Shown one piece after another: positions 20,080 to 33,115 of a stretch of 64,000 nt of DNA. The notes under the pieces were generated by a model. The model was not told the DNA's origin, did not search any database, and was given only the letters and a program-made list of their open reading frames with translations. Origin of the DNA: Erinaceus europaeus (Eukaryota > Chordata > Mammalia > Eulipotyphla > Erinaceidae); NCBI RefSeq assembly GCF_950295315.1, contig NC_080181.1:1-64000 (forward strand), in the 5' to 3' direction. Position 1 is the first letter of the stretch. Each line of letters opens with the position of its first letter. The translations under genes were made by a program, and so were the position numbers.

Positions 20080-23049
20080 TATGGTGAAGGCTGGGGCTGT
20101 CTGGGGTCTGTGGGCATGAGAGCTGCTGCCTTACAATCTCTACAAGCCAGGTTTGAACCTGTCATCAATGAACACAGTGTAGGAGGTTTTTGAATTCTGG
20201 TCTCTTTCCAACTCATCTATTTCTCTTCTCGCCTTCTCTATCTCTAACTCTCACATGCTCTCACACACTCTGTCTTCACTCATTAATATTTTACTTAGAT
20301 TCTTATTTTACTGACAGGCCCAGATAGACAAAGAGAGTTACCAGAGCACTGCTGAGCTCTGGCTTGTTGTGTTGGCGATTTCACCTAGGCTACTGGAGCC
20401 TCAGTTTGTAAGTCTTTCTGACACAAGCCATATTCTGTCTCCTCATTTCCATGCCAGTATCACTCAGAGTTTATAATAAAGATATACATACATGTATATA
20501 TATACATATAGATTTATATATCTGTCGGTTTTAGAATGTTCGTCCTATGCATTTGACCTTCTTTCAGAATTACCACATTTATAACAGCCTAGTTTTTCTG
20601 AAATAATTGGCCATATAGTTGGAGCAGGATTCAATACAATTATAAATAATAGAACCTTCCAGTAGCATTTCTAATCGTGTTTCTATTAGCATCCTTATTG
20701 TAATTATCATGGCCCAGATCTTCCCTCCTTTTTCTAGTGTAAGCTTCAATACATATGTGTTTGTTTTCTTTCTCCGTAAATCTTAATGTCCCTGGACCCT
20801 GAAGTGTTAGGGAATTTTTGAAGCAGCCCTCTGTTTCTCAGCAGATGGTTTCTATGTTTCTGCTGTCATCAGGTCTTCTTGTGGTTTTTGTCTTTATTTA
20901 TTTTTATTGTTTCAAGTCCTCCTAGATCATCCCCATTTATTTGCATATTTATTTATTTAGTCAGGTATCACATGTGGCATCATTTCTTCTGCTTGAGAGA
21001 TTTTCTCTTATAACTGAAGGGAACTTTTGATGCACAATACATTTCCTGGGGCAAATACTACACACATATGGTGAAGGCTTGGGTTGTCTGGGGTCTGTGG
21101 GCATTAGAGCTACTGCGTGACAATCTCTACAACCCAGGTTTGAACCTGTCATGAATGAACACAGCCTAGGGGGTTTTTGACTTCTGGTCTATTTCCAACT
21201 CTTCTATTTCTCTTCTCGCCATCTCTGTCTCTGACTCTCACAGGCTCTCTCTCACTCTGTCTGAACTCAGGAATATTTTACTTATATCCTTATTTTATTG
21301 ACAGGCCCAGATATACAAAGAGAGTGGCCAGAGCAATGCTGAGCTCTGGCTGGTTTTGTTTGTGATTTCACCTAGGCTACTGGAGCCTCTGATTGGTAAG
21401 TCTCTCTGACTTAAGCCATATTCTGTCTCCTCATATCCATGGCATTATCTCTCAGACTTTATAATAAAGATATACATCCATATACATATATAAATATACA
21501 TATATATCTCTGTCATTTTTAGAATTGTCAACCTATGTAATTGATCTTAATCAGAATTCACACATTTACAACAGGTTCCTTTTTCCCTACTAATTGGCCA
21601 CATAGTTGGAGCAGGATTCAATACAATTATAAATAATAGAACCTTCCAGTAGCATTTCTAATAGCATTTCTATCAGCATCCTTATTTTAATTATCATAGT
21701 ACAGAACTTGCCTCCTTTCTCTAGTGTAAGCTTCAATACATATGAGTTTCTTTTCATTCTCCCGAAATCTTAATTTCCCTGGACTCTGAAGGGTCTCGGA
21801 ACTTTTGAAGCAGCCCTTGATTCTCAGCAGATGGTTTGTATGTTTCTGCTGTCATCAGGTCTTCTTGTGCTTTTTGTTTTTATTTTTCATTTGTTTCAAA
21901 TCCTCCTAGATAACCCCCATTTACTTGCATATTTATTCATTTATTTATTTATTTGGTTCTATATTACATGAGGGGTCCATTCTTCTGCTTGATAGATTTT
22001 TCTCTTATAATTGAAGGGAAGTTTACACTCACAATACATATTCTGTCGTAAATACTACACACATATGGTGAAGGCTGGGGTTGTCTGGGGTCTGTGGACA
22101 GGAGACTGCTGCCTTACAATCTCGACAACCCAGGTTTGAACCTGTCATGTATGAACACAGAGTGGGAGCTTTTGGACTTCTGGTCTCTTTCCAACTCTTC
22201 TATTTCTCTTCTTGCCTTCTCTGTCTCTGACTCTCACAGGCTCTCACTCACTCTGTCTGCACTCATTAATATTTTACTTTTATATTATTTGACTGACAGG
22301 CCCAGATATACAAAGCGAGTCACCAGGGCCCGGCTGAGCTCTGGATTGTTTTGTTGGCGATTTCACCTAGGTTTCTGGAGCCTCAGCTTTGTAAGTCTCT
22401 CTGGCACAAGCCATACTCTGTCTCCTCATAGCCATGTCAGTATCCCTCATAGTTGATAATAAAGATACACATACATATATGTACATATATATATATATAT
22501 ATATATCAGACATTTTTAGAATTGTTGACCTTTTTATTTGATCTGAATGCAGAATTACCGCATTTATAATAGCCTCCTTATTCATAAATAATTGGTCACA
22601 TAGTTGGAGCAGGATTCACTACAATTATAAATTATAAACTTTCCAGGAGCATTTCCAATAGCCTTTCTATCAGTATCCTTATTGTAATTATCATAGCACA
22701 GAACTTGCCTCCATTTTCTAGTGTAAGCTTCAAATCGTATGCGTTTCTTTTCATTCTGAGAATTCGTAATTTGCCTGGACCCTGTGTGTCAGGGAATTTT
22801 TGAAGCAGCCCTCTATTTCTCAGCAGACGTTTTCTATATTTCTGCTGTCATCAGGTCTTCCTGTGGTGTTTGTTTTTATTTTTTATTTTTTTCAAATCCT
22901 CTTAGATCATTCCCATTTATTTGCATATTTATTTATTTATTTCGTCCGATATCACATGAGGGGTCATTTCTTCTGCCTGATAGATTTTCTCTTATAATTG
23001 AAGGGAACTTTTGACACACAATACATTTCCTTTTGCAGATACTACACAC
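20080..23049. repeat. Triplicated 1-kb block, unit 3
   Basis: Copies start at 20080, 21067 and 22064. The ATTT run of copy c is one repeat shorter (22929-22943), and copy b has an interrupted ATTT run (tttattcattta, 21935). Confidence 0.87.
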
Positions 23050-23311
23050 TACTACAACTGCTACTGCACTGTTTTTGACAGTGACATCCAATGCACAATG
23101 GATTAGTATTGCATGGCTCTAGAGAATGTTCACTATTTAACCTACAATGTTTTTAACCTCACAAATATTTATTCTGTTCTTTCTTGGGGGATGAATGGTT
23201 TACAGTCAACAGTTCCATATAATAGTGGGCACGGGGGGGGTAATTTTTCCCACTACCCCTGTATTTCTGTACATCCTTTGTAACTTTCTTATTGAGGAGA
23301 AGCAAACAGTC

Positions 23312-23479
23312 ATAAATTGAGAGAGCAGGGCCCAAGCAGGAAGAGAGACAGAGAGACATCTGCAGCTCTGATTTGTCACTAGCCCAGCTTTTCCCTAGCT
23401 GGGTAAGTGTGACCAGGGGCTCAAAACAGGGTCCTGGGATTCCACATAGTTCCCTGGCAGCTCCACCAGCTGTTCCTCC
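23312..23479 (-). mobile_element. Seam SINE, unit 3/4 copy
   Basis: Copy of the 7699 element with no length change that I could see. The G tract about 80 bp upstream (from 23233) is eight long here and seven in units 1 and 2. Confidence 0.62.
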
Positions 23480-23660
23480 AACCCATGCTCCCTTCGTTGT
23501 CCATGTAACTATCGATCTGCTCTAGGCATTTCTCACCTTCATATGCCAGAAACTTAACACTTCTCCCTTCCACCCATGAAACTTTGACCTTTTGCTAGGG
23601 TGCAAAACAGCAACTCCAATTCAAGTTATTTTCGGGACAAGTGTGTACGTCTCTGTGGAA

Positions 23661-23694
<34 letters not shown>

Positions 23695-23972
23695 GTGTGC
23701 ATAAGTGTGTTTCAGTTAAGATTACCGCTGTTGTTTCTTTATTCCTGACACAGGGACTTAGGAACTGGGTTGTGTTATGACAAAGGAAGTTTCCACTGCA
23801 CAAGTGGTTTTTCAAGTATGAATTGGCACATTGGATTGTGGACTCTGTTGTGCATTCTCCCAGGTGGTCCTCAGATGGGTTCTTTCCTTTGCTATTCCCA
23901 TGCTGTGTGTAATTTTCTGGGTAGACTCAAAGAGGAGTGGCATGGGGAGCTCAGCTGCATTCTGCTGTATGT

Positions 23973-23987
23973 CCACAAGGTGGCGGC
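23973..23987 (+). promoter_or_regulatory. CTCF motif 1, unit 4
   Basis: Core unchanged, with the type C flank. Confidence 0.82.
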
Positions 23988-24218
23988 AAAGACTATAGTT
24001 GAGTGTAGTGATTCTGTGGAATGAGGAGAACTCTAGGAATTGTGGCCCGTGGACAGCAGGGTTGAAATTGACGTAGAGTGCCCTAGACATCTGTTCTTTC
24101 CTGTGGGTGGGGGGATCCCCCATTTGGCTTTGCAAGTGGAAGGGGTTTCTCTCTTTGCCTGGGATGACTCTACTGGGAGCTTGTGAATCCCTGTGCTCAG
24201 CTGCATTCTGCTGGGTGT

Positions 24219-24233
24219 CCACAAGAGGGCAGC
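24219..24233 (+). promoter_or_regulatory. CTCF motif 2, unit 4
   Basis: Core unchanged; spacing 246 bp. Confidence 0.84.
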
Positions 24234-24456
24234 ACCAGGGCGGGACTAAGGCTCCATGGGGCAAGTGCCCTGAGGCACTGGGCTAGGAGAGTGGCGACAG
24301 TGTTTCTGGGTGTGCCCCAAGAGCATGGCCAGCCTAGCGCAGGCAGGCAGTGTCCTAAGGACGGGCCCAGACAGGAGCTGTGGGGGTCGTGTTTGCAGAA
24401 ACAGGGCCTTCAGAGGATGGCAGAAAGTCCCCGGGGGCGGGCCTCAGAGCCCGTGC

Positions 24457-25175
24457 CCAATGAGCCTGAGGGGAGGGCCCAGTGGGTATTCATAGAGACA
24501 GCTGGCCAATCAGAGAGGAGGAACGTCACCCTCAGGGGCGTGAAGCAAGAGCTGGCCAATGAGAACAGAGGAGGAGTTGCGTGGGCGGGCCTCAGAGAGC
24601 AGCCCACCAATGAGAGCCTGGGTGCTGGCTCTGGGTGGGCGTACCCCTGGAGGTCAGCCAATCAGGGTCCAGCGGAAGTGCCTGGGGGGCGGGCCCTCGG
24701 GAGGCTGTCCAATGAGCACCTGGGGCGGGCCTCGTGGGCGGAGCCCAGGAGGCTGGCCAATCATGGGGTTAAGGGCGGTGACCTTCCTGGGCGTGCCTTA
24801 GGAACTGGCCTATGAGAGGGTGCCCCTCAGACAGCAGCCCGCCAATGGGAGCCAAGAGAAGGCTGGCTGGGGGCGTGTCCCTGGGACACCAGGCCAATCA
24901 GAGTCGAGCGGAAGTGGCTGGTGGGCGGGCCTTCCGGAGGCTGCCCAATCAGCGTGCTGCAGGGCCGTGTGGGCGGTGCGCTCAAGGCCGCTGGCCAATC
25001 ACTGACTAGGGGCCCGGACCCTCCTGGGCGTGTCCAAGCACACTGGCCAATGAGATTGCTGGTGGGGTTCTGGGCGTGGCCTAGGCCTCTGGCCTATCAG
25101 AGCCTGGCTGGCGCCCTGTGGGCGGGCCTTCTGAAGGAATCCCGCCAATGGGAGCTCAGAGCTGGCCTTAAAAGG
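24457..25175 (+). promoter_or_regulatory. NF-Y/Sp promoter block, unit 4
   Basis: Type C version with a two-base GC insertion near 24978. TATA-like box at 25168-25175. Confidence 0.82.
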
Positions 25176-25753
25176 CTGGGCGTGCTTCCAGGAAATGCGA
25201 AGCAGGGTTCAGCCCAGGGCCCTGCCTTGCAGAAGCTGTCCAGTGCGCATGTGTATAACTCCGTTTGTGCCTGTGCCTCTGTGGATTTGTGTGTGTGTGT
25301 GTGTGTGTCTGAGGGAGGGAGAGAGAGAGAGAACAACAGAATCACTGTGGCACAGGTGATTTTGTGCAAAACACTTGGCACATTCTGATTTACAGCTCAA
25401 TGTTGACACCAGGGCAGCTCTCCTTGGCCCTTGGTCACTTTTCTTCTTTTCAGATGTAAAGACACTGAAGAGGGAGAGGTTTTTGCCCTGAGGCTTGCAC
25501 TGGGAACTAGCAGCTGCCCTGTTTGTGTTGCCAGACTAGGAAACCTGTGGTGCCTGTCCATGTGGAGAGTCTCCTGGATGAGTTCCTTCTCGAGCCTTTT
25601 TCGCTCAGTCCCGTTGGAGCTGCATATAGCTAATGATTTGGAGATTTTATTGCTTTGGACAATTCTTTTCCTGATGCAAAGTTTCTCTCCAGGTTTTAGC
25701 AATCAATTGTGTGAATGTCACATCGAATCCATTGTAGAAAATGACTACATCAG

Positions 25754-25755
25754 TG

Positions 25756-25836
<81 letters not shown>
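25754..25836. repeat. Expanded (TC)n(TA)n tract, unit 4
   Basis: Similar to unit 3, as expected from their close relationship. Confidence 0.93.
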
Positions 25837-25839
<3 letters not shown>

Positions 25840-27879
25840 GGTAACATGTAGAGGTCTGAAAATATTTTTTAGCTAGAGACCTGCACAGCTCTGGATTAGG
25901 GTAGCAATGTGGATACACCTGGCCCTTCTGAGCCACAGTCATGAGAGACATCTCACAGAGCCATATCGTATATCACTCTACAAATCTCTCTCAGCACGAA
26001 CTACCACTGCCAAATCATCTACTTCCCTCTTGCTCTTTTTGTCCACCGAGTCTTATCCCAAAACTGTAAATCAAAGAAGAAATAGACATAGTGCAGTTCC
26101 CTGCACACAGGACAGGCTGAGGCTGGACCAGGGAGATGCAATACGCCAGCCTGCATCTTGGCTGGAGCATCACTATGCTTACTTCGAATTTGGAGAGGCG
26201 AGGGCAGTTTTGGAGAGTGGGCTTCCGGCCAAGGGTTGCTTCTCAGAGTGGCTAAGACCTAGATGTTCTAAGTGTTACCTTTCCTCACAAACATAAAATA
26301 GCAATGCCACTTGTAAGAAGTATGCATGGGCATGGAGGGTTTGTCTTCAGTGCTCTGGCACTGATCAACACAGGGCCAGAATTTCAGTCCTTGTCTGTCT
26401 CTGTCATTCTGTCTCTCTGACTGTCTCTACGTGCCTTCTTCACTGGGCCCTTACTGGAAGTCAGTGCATGCATCGTGAACTCAGCCTTCCTGGTGTTGAA
26501 ATTTTCCTTTCTTTGCCCTTTGGATTATTTAGTCTCCTGCACATGGTGTAGTACAGAGGGGAACTGCGGAGACAGCGTTGCTGCTGCAGGTTCCAGGCAT
26601 ATGTCCATCTCCAGCTGAAGCTGTCCAGGCCCTCTGTGCTTGACTGCCATTCTCCAGGGCCCTGAGACTGACACTCAGCCTCAATGCAACCCTCCTCACC
26701 TTCCTGCACAGCATCCTTGTCCTTATTCCATGAGAGCCCCGGTCAAGGGAAGTGAAACTCGATCCCCCTGGCACACACACTGTGCTTTCCCTCTATTAAG
26801 CCAAATGGAAAGGATCTGTGGTACTGATGGCCACACCAGTGTCCAGATTTCCCATGCAAAACGGAAGCTTCCAGTGTTCAGAAAGAGGGTGTTTTGATGG
26901 CTGTGAAATGTCTTTTTCAAGTGCCTCATGGTGTTTCAAATCCCTTTGAAACCTGAAGTTCTTTCTTGTATCTAGGGAATATTTTCACCACTGGCCAGAA
27001 GGGCCGCCCAACTAGGAGCACAGCTATCCAGGGGTCAGGAGGTCTTCCAGCCTGCTAGCTCCTGGAGGGATTCCTGAGTATGTCCTCAGGGCCCAAGTGT
27101 AAAAGGTGTTTCCAATTGCCTTGATTAGCAGCAGCCAGGCCCTCAGGTGAGGGGCGGGGCTGTGATCTTGACTGGAAGCCCCTAATTTGGCCAATGGAGG
27201 CATCCATCTTTCTTTGTCTGTCCATAGCAAGGGCCCGGGGAGTTTGTGCTTCCTGCAAGCAGAGCGACATTGTATGGGACACTCATGCAAGCCTACTTCT
27301 GGGAATCTCTCTGAGTGTGATGTGTGGACACCAGGACACCATGATCAGGGATGTGAGGCCACAGGAGCAATTGCCTTAGCCGGACCCAAAGGGTAGGTGT
27401 AAGGGGCCGGGTTCATCCACTATTGTTTGGTTCAACACACTTCCCATCTAAGTGGAAACACAGCCCTTTCTGGGTACTTTCTGGGCTTGTAATCTGCTGC
27501 CCTGAGCAGTGGACTGAGAGCCTGGAGGCTGAGTAGGCAGCCAAACGTGACTGGACAGGCTCAAGCCCCTGAATTCTGAGGGGTGCCCCAGCTTCCCCCA
27601 TTGGCAGTGTTTGGATCATAGTGAGGCATGGCATTGATTCGGAACTCAGGAGAGTGAGACATGAGAGTCCCTTTGCATATGCATTCTTGCTTAGCCACAA
27701 TCTGGGCTAGCTGGCTTGCCCTGACCAGATAGGTTCTCTGTACATAAGTTGCAGGAGAGGCTGGCTCCCTTGCCACCCATGCTCTGAGACTACTACAGGT
27801 GATCTCTGAGCACACACAGACACACACAAACAGACAGACACACACACACACACATTACTGTCAGGTTGGTAGTAGAGCC

Positions 27880-30279
27880 TATGGTGAAGGCTGGGGCTGT
27901 CTGGGGTCTGTGGGCATGAGAGCTGCTGCCTTACAATCTCTACAAGCCAGGTTTGAACCTGTCATCAATGAACACAGTGTAGGAGGTTTTTGAATTCTGG
28001 TCTCTTTCCAACTCATCTATTTCTCTTCTCGCCTTCTCTATCTCTAACTCTCACATGCTCTCACACACTCTGTCTTCACTCATTAATATTTTACTTAGAT
28101 TCTTATTTTACTGACAGGCCCAGATAGACAAAGAGAGTTACCAGAGCACTGCTGAGCTCTGGCTTGTTGTGTTGGCGATTTCACCTAGGCTACTGGAGCC
28201 TCAGTTTGTAAGTCTTTCTGACACAAGCCATATTCTGTCTCCTCATTTCCATGCCAGTATCACTCAGAGTTTATAATAAAGATATACATACATGTATATA
28301 TATACATATAGATTTATATATCTGTCGGTTTTAGAATGTTCGTCCTATGCATTTGACCTTCTTTCAGAATTACCACATTTATAACAGCCTAGTTTTTCTG
28401 AAATAATTGGCCATATAGTTGGAGCAGGATTCAATACAATTATAAATAATAGAACCTTCCAGTAGCATTTCTAATCGTGTTTCTATTAGCATCCTTATTG
28501 TAATTATCATGGCCCAGATCTTCCCTCCTTTTTCTAGTGTAAGCTTCAATACATATGTGTTTGTTTTCTTTCTCCGTAAATCTTAATGTCCCTGGACCCT
28601 GAAGTGTTAGGGAATTTTTGAAGCAGCCCTCTGTTTCTCAGCAGATGGTTTCTATGTTTCTGCTGTCATCAGGTCTTCTTGTGGTTTTTGTCTTTATTTA
28701 TTTTTATTGTTTCAAGTCCTCCTAGATCATCCCCATTTATTTGCATATTTATTTATTTAGTCAGGTATCACATGTGGCATCATTTCTTCTGCTTGAGAGA
28801 TTTTCTCTTATAACTGAAGGGAACTTTTGATGCACAATACATTTCCTGGGGCAAATACTACACACATATGGTGAAGGCTTGGGTTGTCTGGGGTCTGTGG
28901 GCATTAGAGCTACTGCGTGACAATCTCTACAACCCAGGTTTGAACCTGTCATGAATGAACACAGCCTAGGGGGTTTTTGACTTCTGGTCTATTTCCAACT
29001 CTTCTATTTCTCTTCTCGCCATCTCTGTCTCTGACTCTCACAGGCTCTCTCTCACTCTGTCTGAACTCAGGAATATTTTACTTATATCCTTATTTTATTG
29101 ACAGGCCCAGATATACAAAGAGAGTGGCCAGAGCACTGCTGAGCTCTGGCTGGTTTTGTTTGTGATTTCACCTAGGCTACTGGAGCCTCTGATTGGTAAG
29201 TCTCTCTGACTTAAGCCATATTCTGTCTCCTCATATCCATGGCATTATCTCTCAGACTTTATAATAAAGATATACATCCATATACATATATAAATATACA
29301 TATATATCTCTGTCATTTTTAGAATTGTCAACCTATGTAATTGATCTTAATCAGAATTCACACATTTACAACAGGTTCCTTTTTCCCTACTAATTGGCCA
29401 CATAGTTGGAGCAGGATTCAATACAATTATAAATAATAGAACCTTCCAGTAGCATTTCTAATAGCATTTCTATCAGCATCCTTATTTTAATTATCATAGT
29501 ACAGAACTTGCCTCCTTTCTCTAGTGTAAGCTTCAATACATATGAGTTTCTTTTCATTCTCCCGAAATCTTAATTTCCCTGGACTCTGAAGGGTCTCGGA
29601 ACTTTTGAAGCAGCCCTTGATTCTCAGCAGATGGTTTCTATGTTTCTGCTGTCATCAGGTCTTCTTGTGCTTTTTGTTTTTATTTTTCATTTGTTTCAAA
29701 TCCTCCTAGATAACCCCCATTTACTTGCATATTTATTTATTTATTTATTTATTTGGTTCTATATTACATGAGGGGTCCATTCTTCTGCTTGATAGATTTT
29801 TCTCTTATAATTGAAGGGAAGTTTACACTCACAATACATATTCTGTCGTAAATACTACACACATATGGTGAAGGCTGGGGTTGTCTGGGGTCTGTGGACA
29901 GGAGACTGCTGCCTTACAATCTCGACAACCCAGGTTTGAACCTGTCATGTATGAACACAGAGTGGGAGCTTTTGGACTTCTGGTCTCTTTCCAACTCTTC
30001 TATTTCTCTTCTTGCCTTCTCTGTCTCTGACTCTCACAGGCTCTCACTCACTCTGTCTGCACTCATTAATATTTTACTTTTATATTATTTGACTGACAGG
30101 CCCAGATATACAAAGCGAGTCACCAGGGCCCGGCTGAGCTCTGGATTGTTTTGTTGGCGATTTCACCTAGGTTTCTGGAGCCTCAGCTTTGTAAGTCTCT
30201 CTGGCACAAGCCATACTCTGTCTCCTCATAGCCATGCCAGTATCCCTCATAGTTGATAATAAAGATACACATACATATA

Positions 30280-30310
<31 letters not shown>

Positions 30311-30856
30311 CAGACATTTTTAGAATTGTTGACCTTTTTATTTGATCTGAATGCAGAATTACCGCATTTATAATAGCCTCCTTATTCATAAATAATTGGT
30401 CACATAGTTGGAGCAGGATTCACTACAATTATAAATTATAAACTTTCCAGGAGCATTTCCAATAGCCTTTCTATCAGTATCCTTATTGTAATTATCATAG
30501 CACAGAACTTGCCTCCATTTTCTAGTGTAAGCTTCAAATCGTATGCGTTTCTTTTCATTCTGAGAATTCGTAATTTGCCTGGACCCTGTGTGTCAGGGAA
30601 TTTTTGAAGCAGCCCTCTATTTCTCAGCAGACGTTTTCTATATTTCTGCTGTCATCAGGTCTTCCTGTGGTGTTTGTTTTTATTTTTTATTTTTTTCAAA
30701 TCCTCTTAGATCATTCCCATTTATTTGCATATTTATTTATTTATTTATTTCGTCCGATATCACATGAGGGGTCATTTCTTCTGCCTGATAGATTTTCTCT
30801 TATAATTGAAGGGAACTTTTGACACACAATACATTTCCTTTTGCAGATACTACACA
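27880..30856. repeat. Triplicated 1-kb block, unit 4
   Basis: Copies start at 27880, 28867 and 29864. Confidence 0.87.
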
Positions 30857-31118
30857 CTACTACAACTGCTACTGCACTGTTTTTGACAGTGACATCCAAT
30901 GCACAATGGATTAGTATTGCATGGCTCTAGAGAATGTTCACTATTTAACCTACAATGTTTTTAACCTCACAAATATTTATTCTGTTCTTTCTTGGGGGAT
31001 GAATGGTTTACAGTCAACAGTTCCATATAATAGTGGGCACGGGGGGGTAATTTTTCCCACTACCCCTGTATTTCTGTACATCCTTTGTAACTTTCTTATT
31101 GAGGAGAAGCAAACAGTC

Positions 31119-31286
31119 ATAAATTGAGAGAGCAGGGCCCAAGCAGGAAGAGAGACAGAGAGACATCTGCAGCTCTGATTTGTCACTAGCCCAGCTTTTC
31201 CCTAGCTGGGTAAGTGTGACCAGGGGCTCAAAACAGGGTCCTGGGATTCCACATAGTTCCCTGGCAGCTCCACCAGCTGTTCCTCC
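31119..31286 (-). mobile_element. Seam SINE, unit 4/5 copy
   Basis: Copy of the 7699 element at the same unit position. Confidence 0.62.
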
Positions 31287-31769
31287 AACCCATGCTCCCT
31301 TCGTTGTCCATGTAACTATCGATCTGCTCTAGGCATTTCTCACCTTCATATGCCAGAAACTTAACACTTCTCCCTTCCACCCATGAAACTTTGACCTTTT
31401 GCTAGGGTGCAAAACAGCAACTCCAATTCAAGTTATTTTCGGGACAAGTGTGTACGTCTCTGTGGAAAGGTGTGTGTGTGTGTGTGTGTAAGTGTGCATA
31501 AGTGTGTTTCAGTTAAGATTACCGCTGTTGTTTCTTTATTCCTGACACAGGGACTTAGGAACTGGGTTGTGTTATGACAAAGGAAGTTTCCACTGCACAA
31601 GTGGTTTTTCAAGTATGAATTGGCACATTGGATTGTGGACTCTGTTGTGCATTCTCCCAGGTGGTCCTCAGATGGGTTCTTTCCTTTGCTATTCCCATGC
31701 TGTGTGTAATTTTCTGGGTAGACTCAAAGAGGAGTGGCATGGGGAGCTCAGCTGCATTCTGCTGTATGT

Positions 31770-31784
31770 CCACAAGGTGGCGGC
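31770..31784 (+). promoter_or_regulatory. CTCF motif 1, unit 5
   Basis: Core unchanged, with the type A/B flank. Confidence 0.82.
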
Positions 31785-32016
31785 AAAGACCATAGTTGAG
31801 TGTAGTGATTCTGTGGAATGAGGAGAACTCTAGGAATTGTGGCCCGTGGACAGCAGGGTTGAAATTGACGTAGAGTGCCCTAGACATCTGTTCTTTCCTG
31901 TGGGGTGGGGGGATCCCCCATTTGGCTTTGCAAGTGGAAGGGGTTTCTCTCTTTGCCTGGGATGACTCTACTGGGAGCTTGTGAATCCCTGTGCTCAGCT
32001 GCATTCTGCTGGGTGT

Positions 32017-32031
32017 CCACAAGAGGGCAGC
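32017..32031 (+). promoter_or_regulatory. CTCF motif 2, unit 5
   Basis: Core unchanged; spacing 247 bp. Confidence 0.84.
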
Positions 32032-32254
32032 ACCAGGGCGGGACTAAGGCTCCATGGGGCAAGTGCCCTGAGGCACTGGGCTAGGAGAGTGGCGACAGTG
32101 TTTCTGGGTGTGCCCCAAGAGCATGGCCAGCCTAGCGCAGGTAGGCAGTGTCCTAAGGACGGGCCCAGACAGGAGCTGTGGGGGTCGTGTTTGCAGAAAC
32201 AGGGCCTTCAGAGGATGGCAGAAAGTCCCCGGGGGCGGGCCTCAGAGCCCGTGC

Positions 32255-32969
32255 CCAATGAGCCTGAGGGGAGGGCCCAGTGGGTATTCATAGAGACAGC
32301 TGGCCAATCAGAGAGGAGGAACGTCACCCTCAGGGGCGTGAAGCAAGAGCTGGCCAATGAGAACAGAGGAGGAGTTGCGTGGGCGGGCCTCCGAGAGCAG
32401 CCCACCAATGAGAGCCTGGGTGCTGGCTCTGGGTGGGCGTACCCCTGGAGGTCAGCCAATCAGGGTCCAGCGGAAGTGCCTGGGGGGCGGGCCCTCGGGA
32501 GGCTGTCCAATGAGCGCCTGGGGCGGGCCTCGTGGTCTGAGCCCAGGAGGCTGGCCAATCATGGGGCAAGGGCGGTGACCTTCCTGGGCGTGCCTTAGGA
32601 ACTGGCCTATCAGAGGGCGCCCCTCAGACAGCAGCCCGCCAATGGGAGCCAAGAGAAGGCTGGCTGGGGGCGTGTCCCTGGGACACCAGGCCAATCAGAG
32701 TGGAGCGGAAGTGGCTGGTGGGCGGGCCTTCCGGAGGTGGCCAATCAGCGTGCTGCAGGGCCGTGTGGGCGGTGCTCAGGGCCGCTGGCCAATCACTGAC
32801 TAGGGGCCCGGACCCTCCTGGGCGTGTCCAAGCACACTGGCCAATGAGATTGCTGGTGGGGTTCTGGGCGTGGCCTAGGCCTCTGGCCTATCAGAGCCTG
32901 GCTGGCGCCCTGTGGGCGGGCCTTCTGAAGGAATCCTGCCAATGGGAGCTCAGAGCTAGCCTTAAAAGG
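32255..32969 (+). promoter_or_regulatory. NF-Y/Sp promoter block, unit 5
   Basis: Type B version with the cctccgagag variant at 32389, which adds a CpG. TATA-like box at 32962-32969. Confidence 0.82.
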
Positions 32970-33079
32970 CTGGGCGTGCTTCCAGGAAATGCGAAGCAGG
33001 GTTCAGCCCAGGGCCCTGCCTTGCAGAAGCTGTCCAGTGCGCATGTGTATAACTCCGTTTGTGCCTGTGCCTCTGTGGA

Positions 33080-33115
<36 letters not shown>

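Larger units (their letters stand above)
15594..23395 (+). repeat. Array unit 3 (type C)
   Basis: Type C marks are gactatagttg (16189), a shorter G tract after tcctgtgggt, gagcacctgg (16913), ggggttaaggg (16964), cctatgagagggtg (17007) and ctcagtcccg (17802). Private bases include cctaaggaaggg (16553), gagagtgcctttgc (19863), gagcaatgctg (21331) and ggtttgtatg (21834). The TC/TA tract is long (17951-18036). Confidence 0.95.
23396..31202 (+). repeat. Array unit 4 (type C)
   Basis: Nearly identical to unit 3, with a two-base insertion (ggtgcgctcaagg) near 24977 that adds a CpG between two CCAAT boxes. It has gaggagaactc (24023), where units 3 and 6 have gaggataactc. The adjacency and near identity of units 3 and 4 suggest a recent tandem duplication. 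Confidence 0.95.
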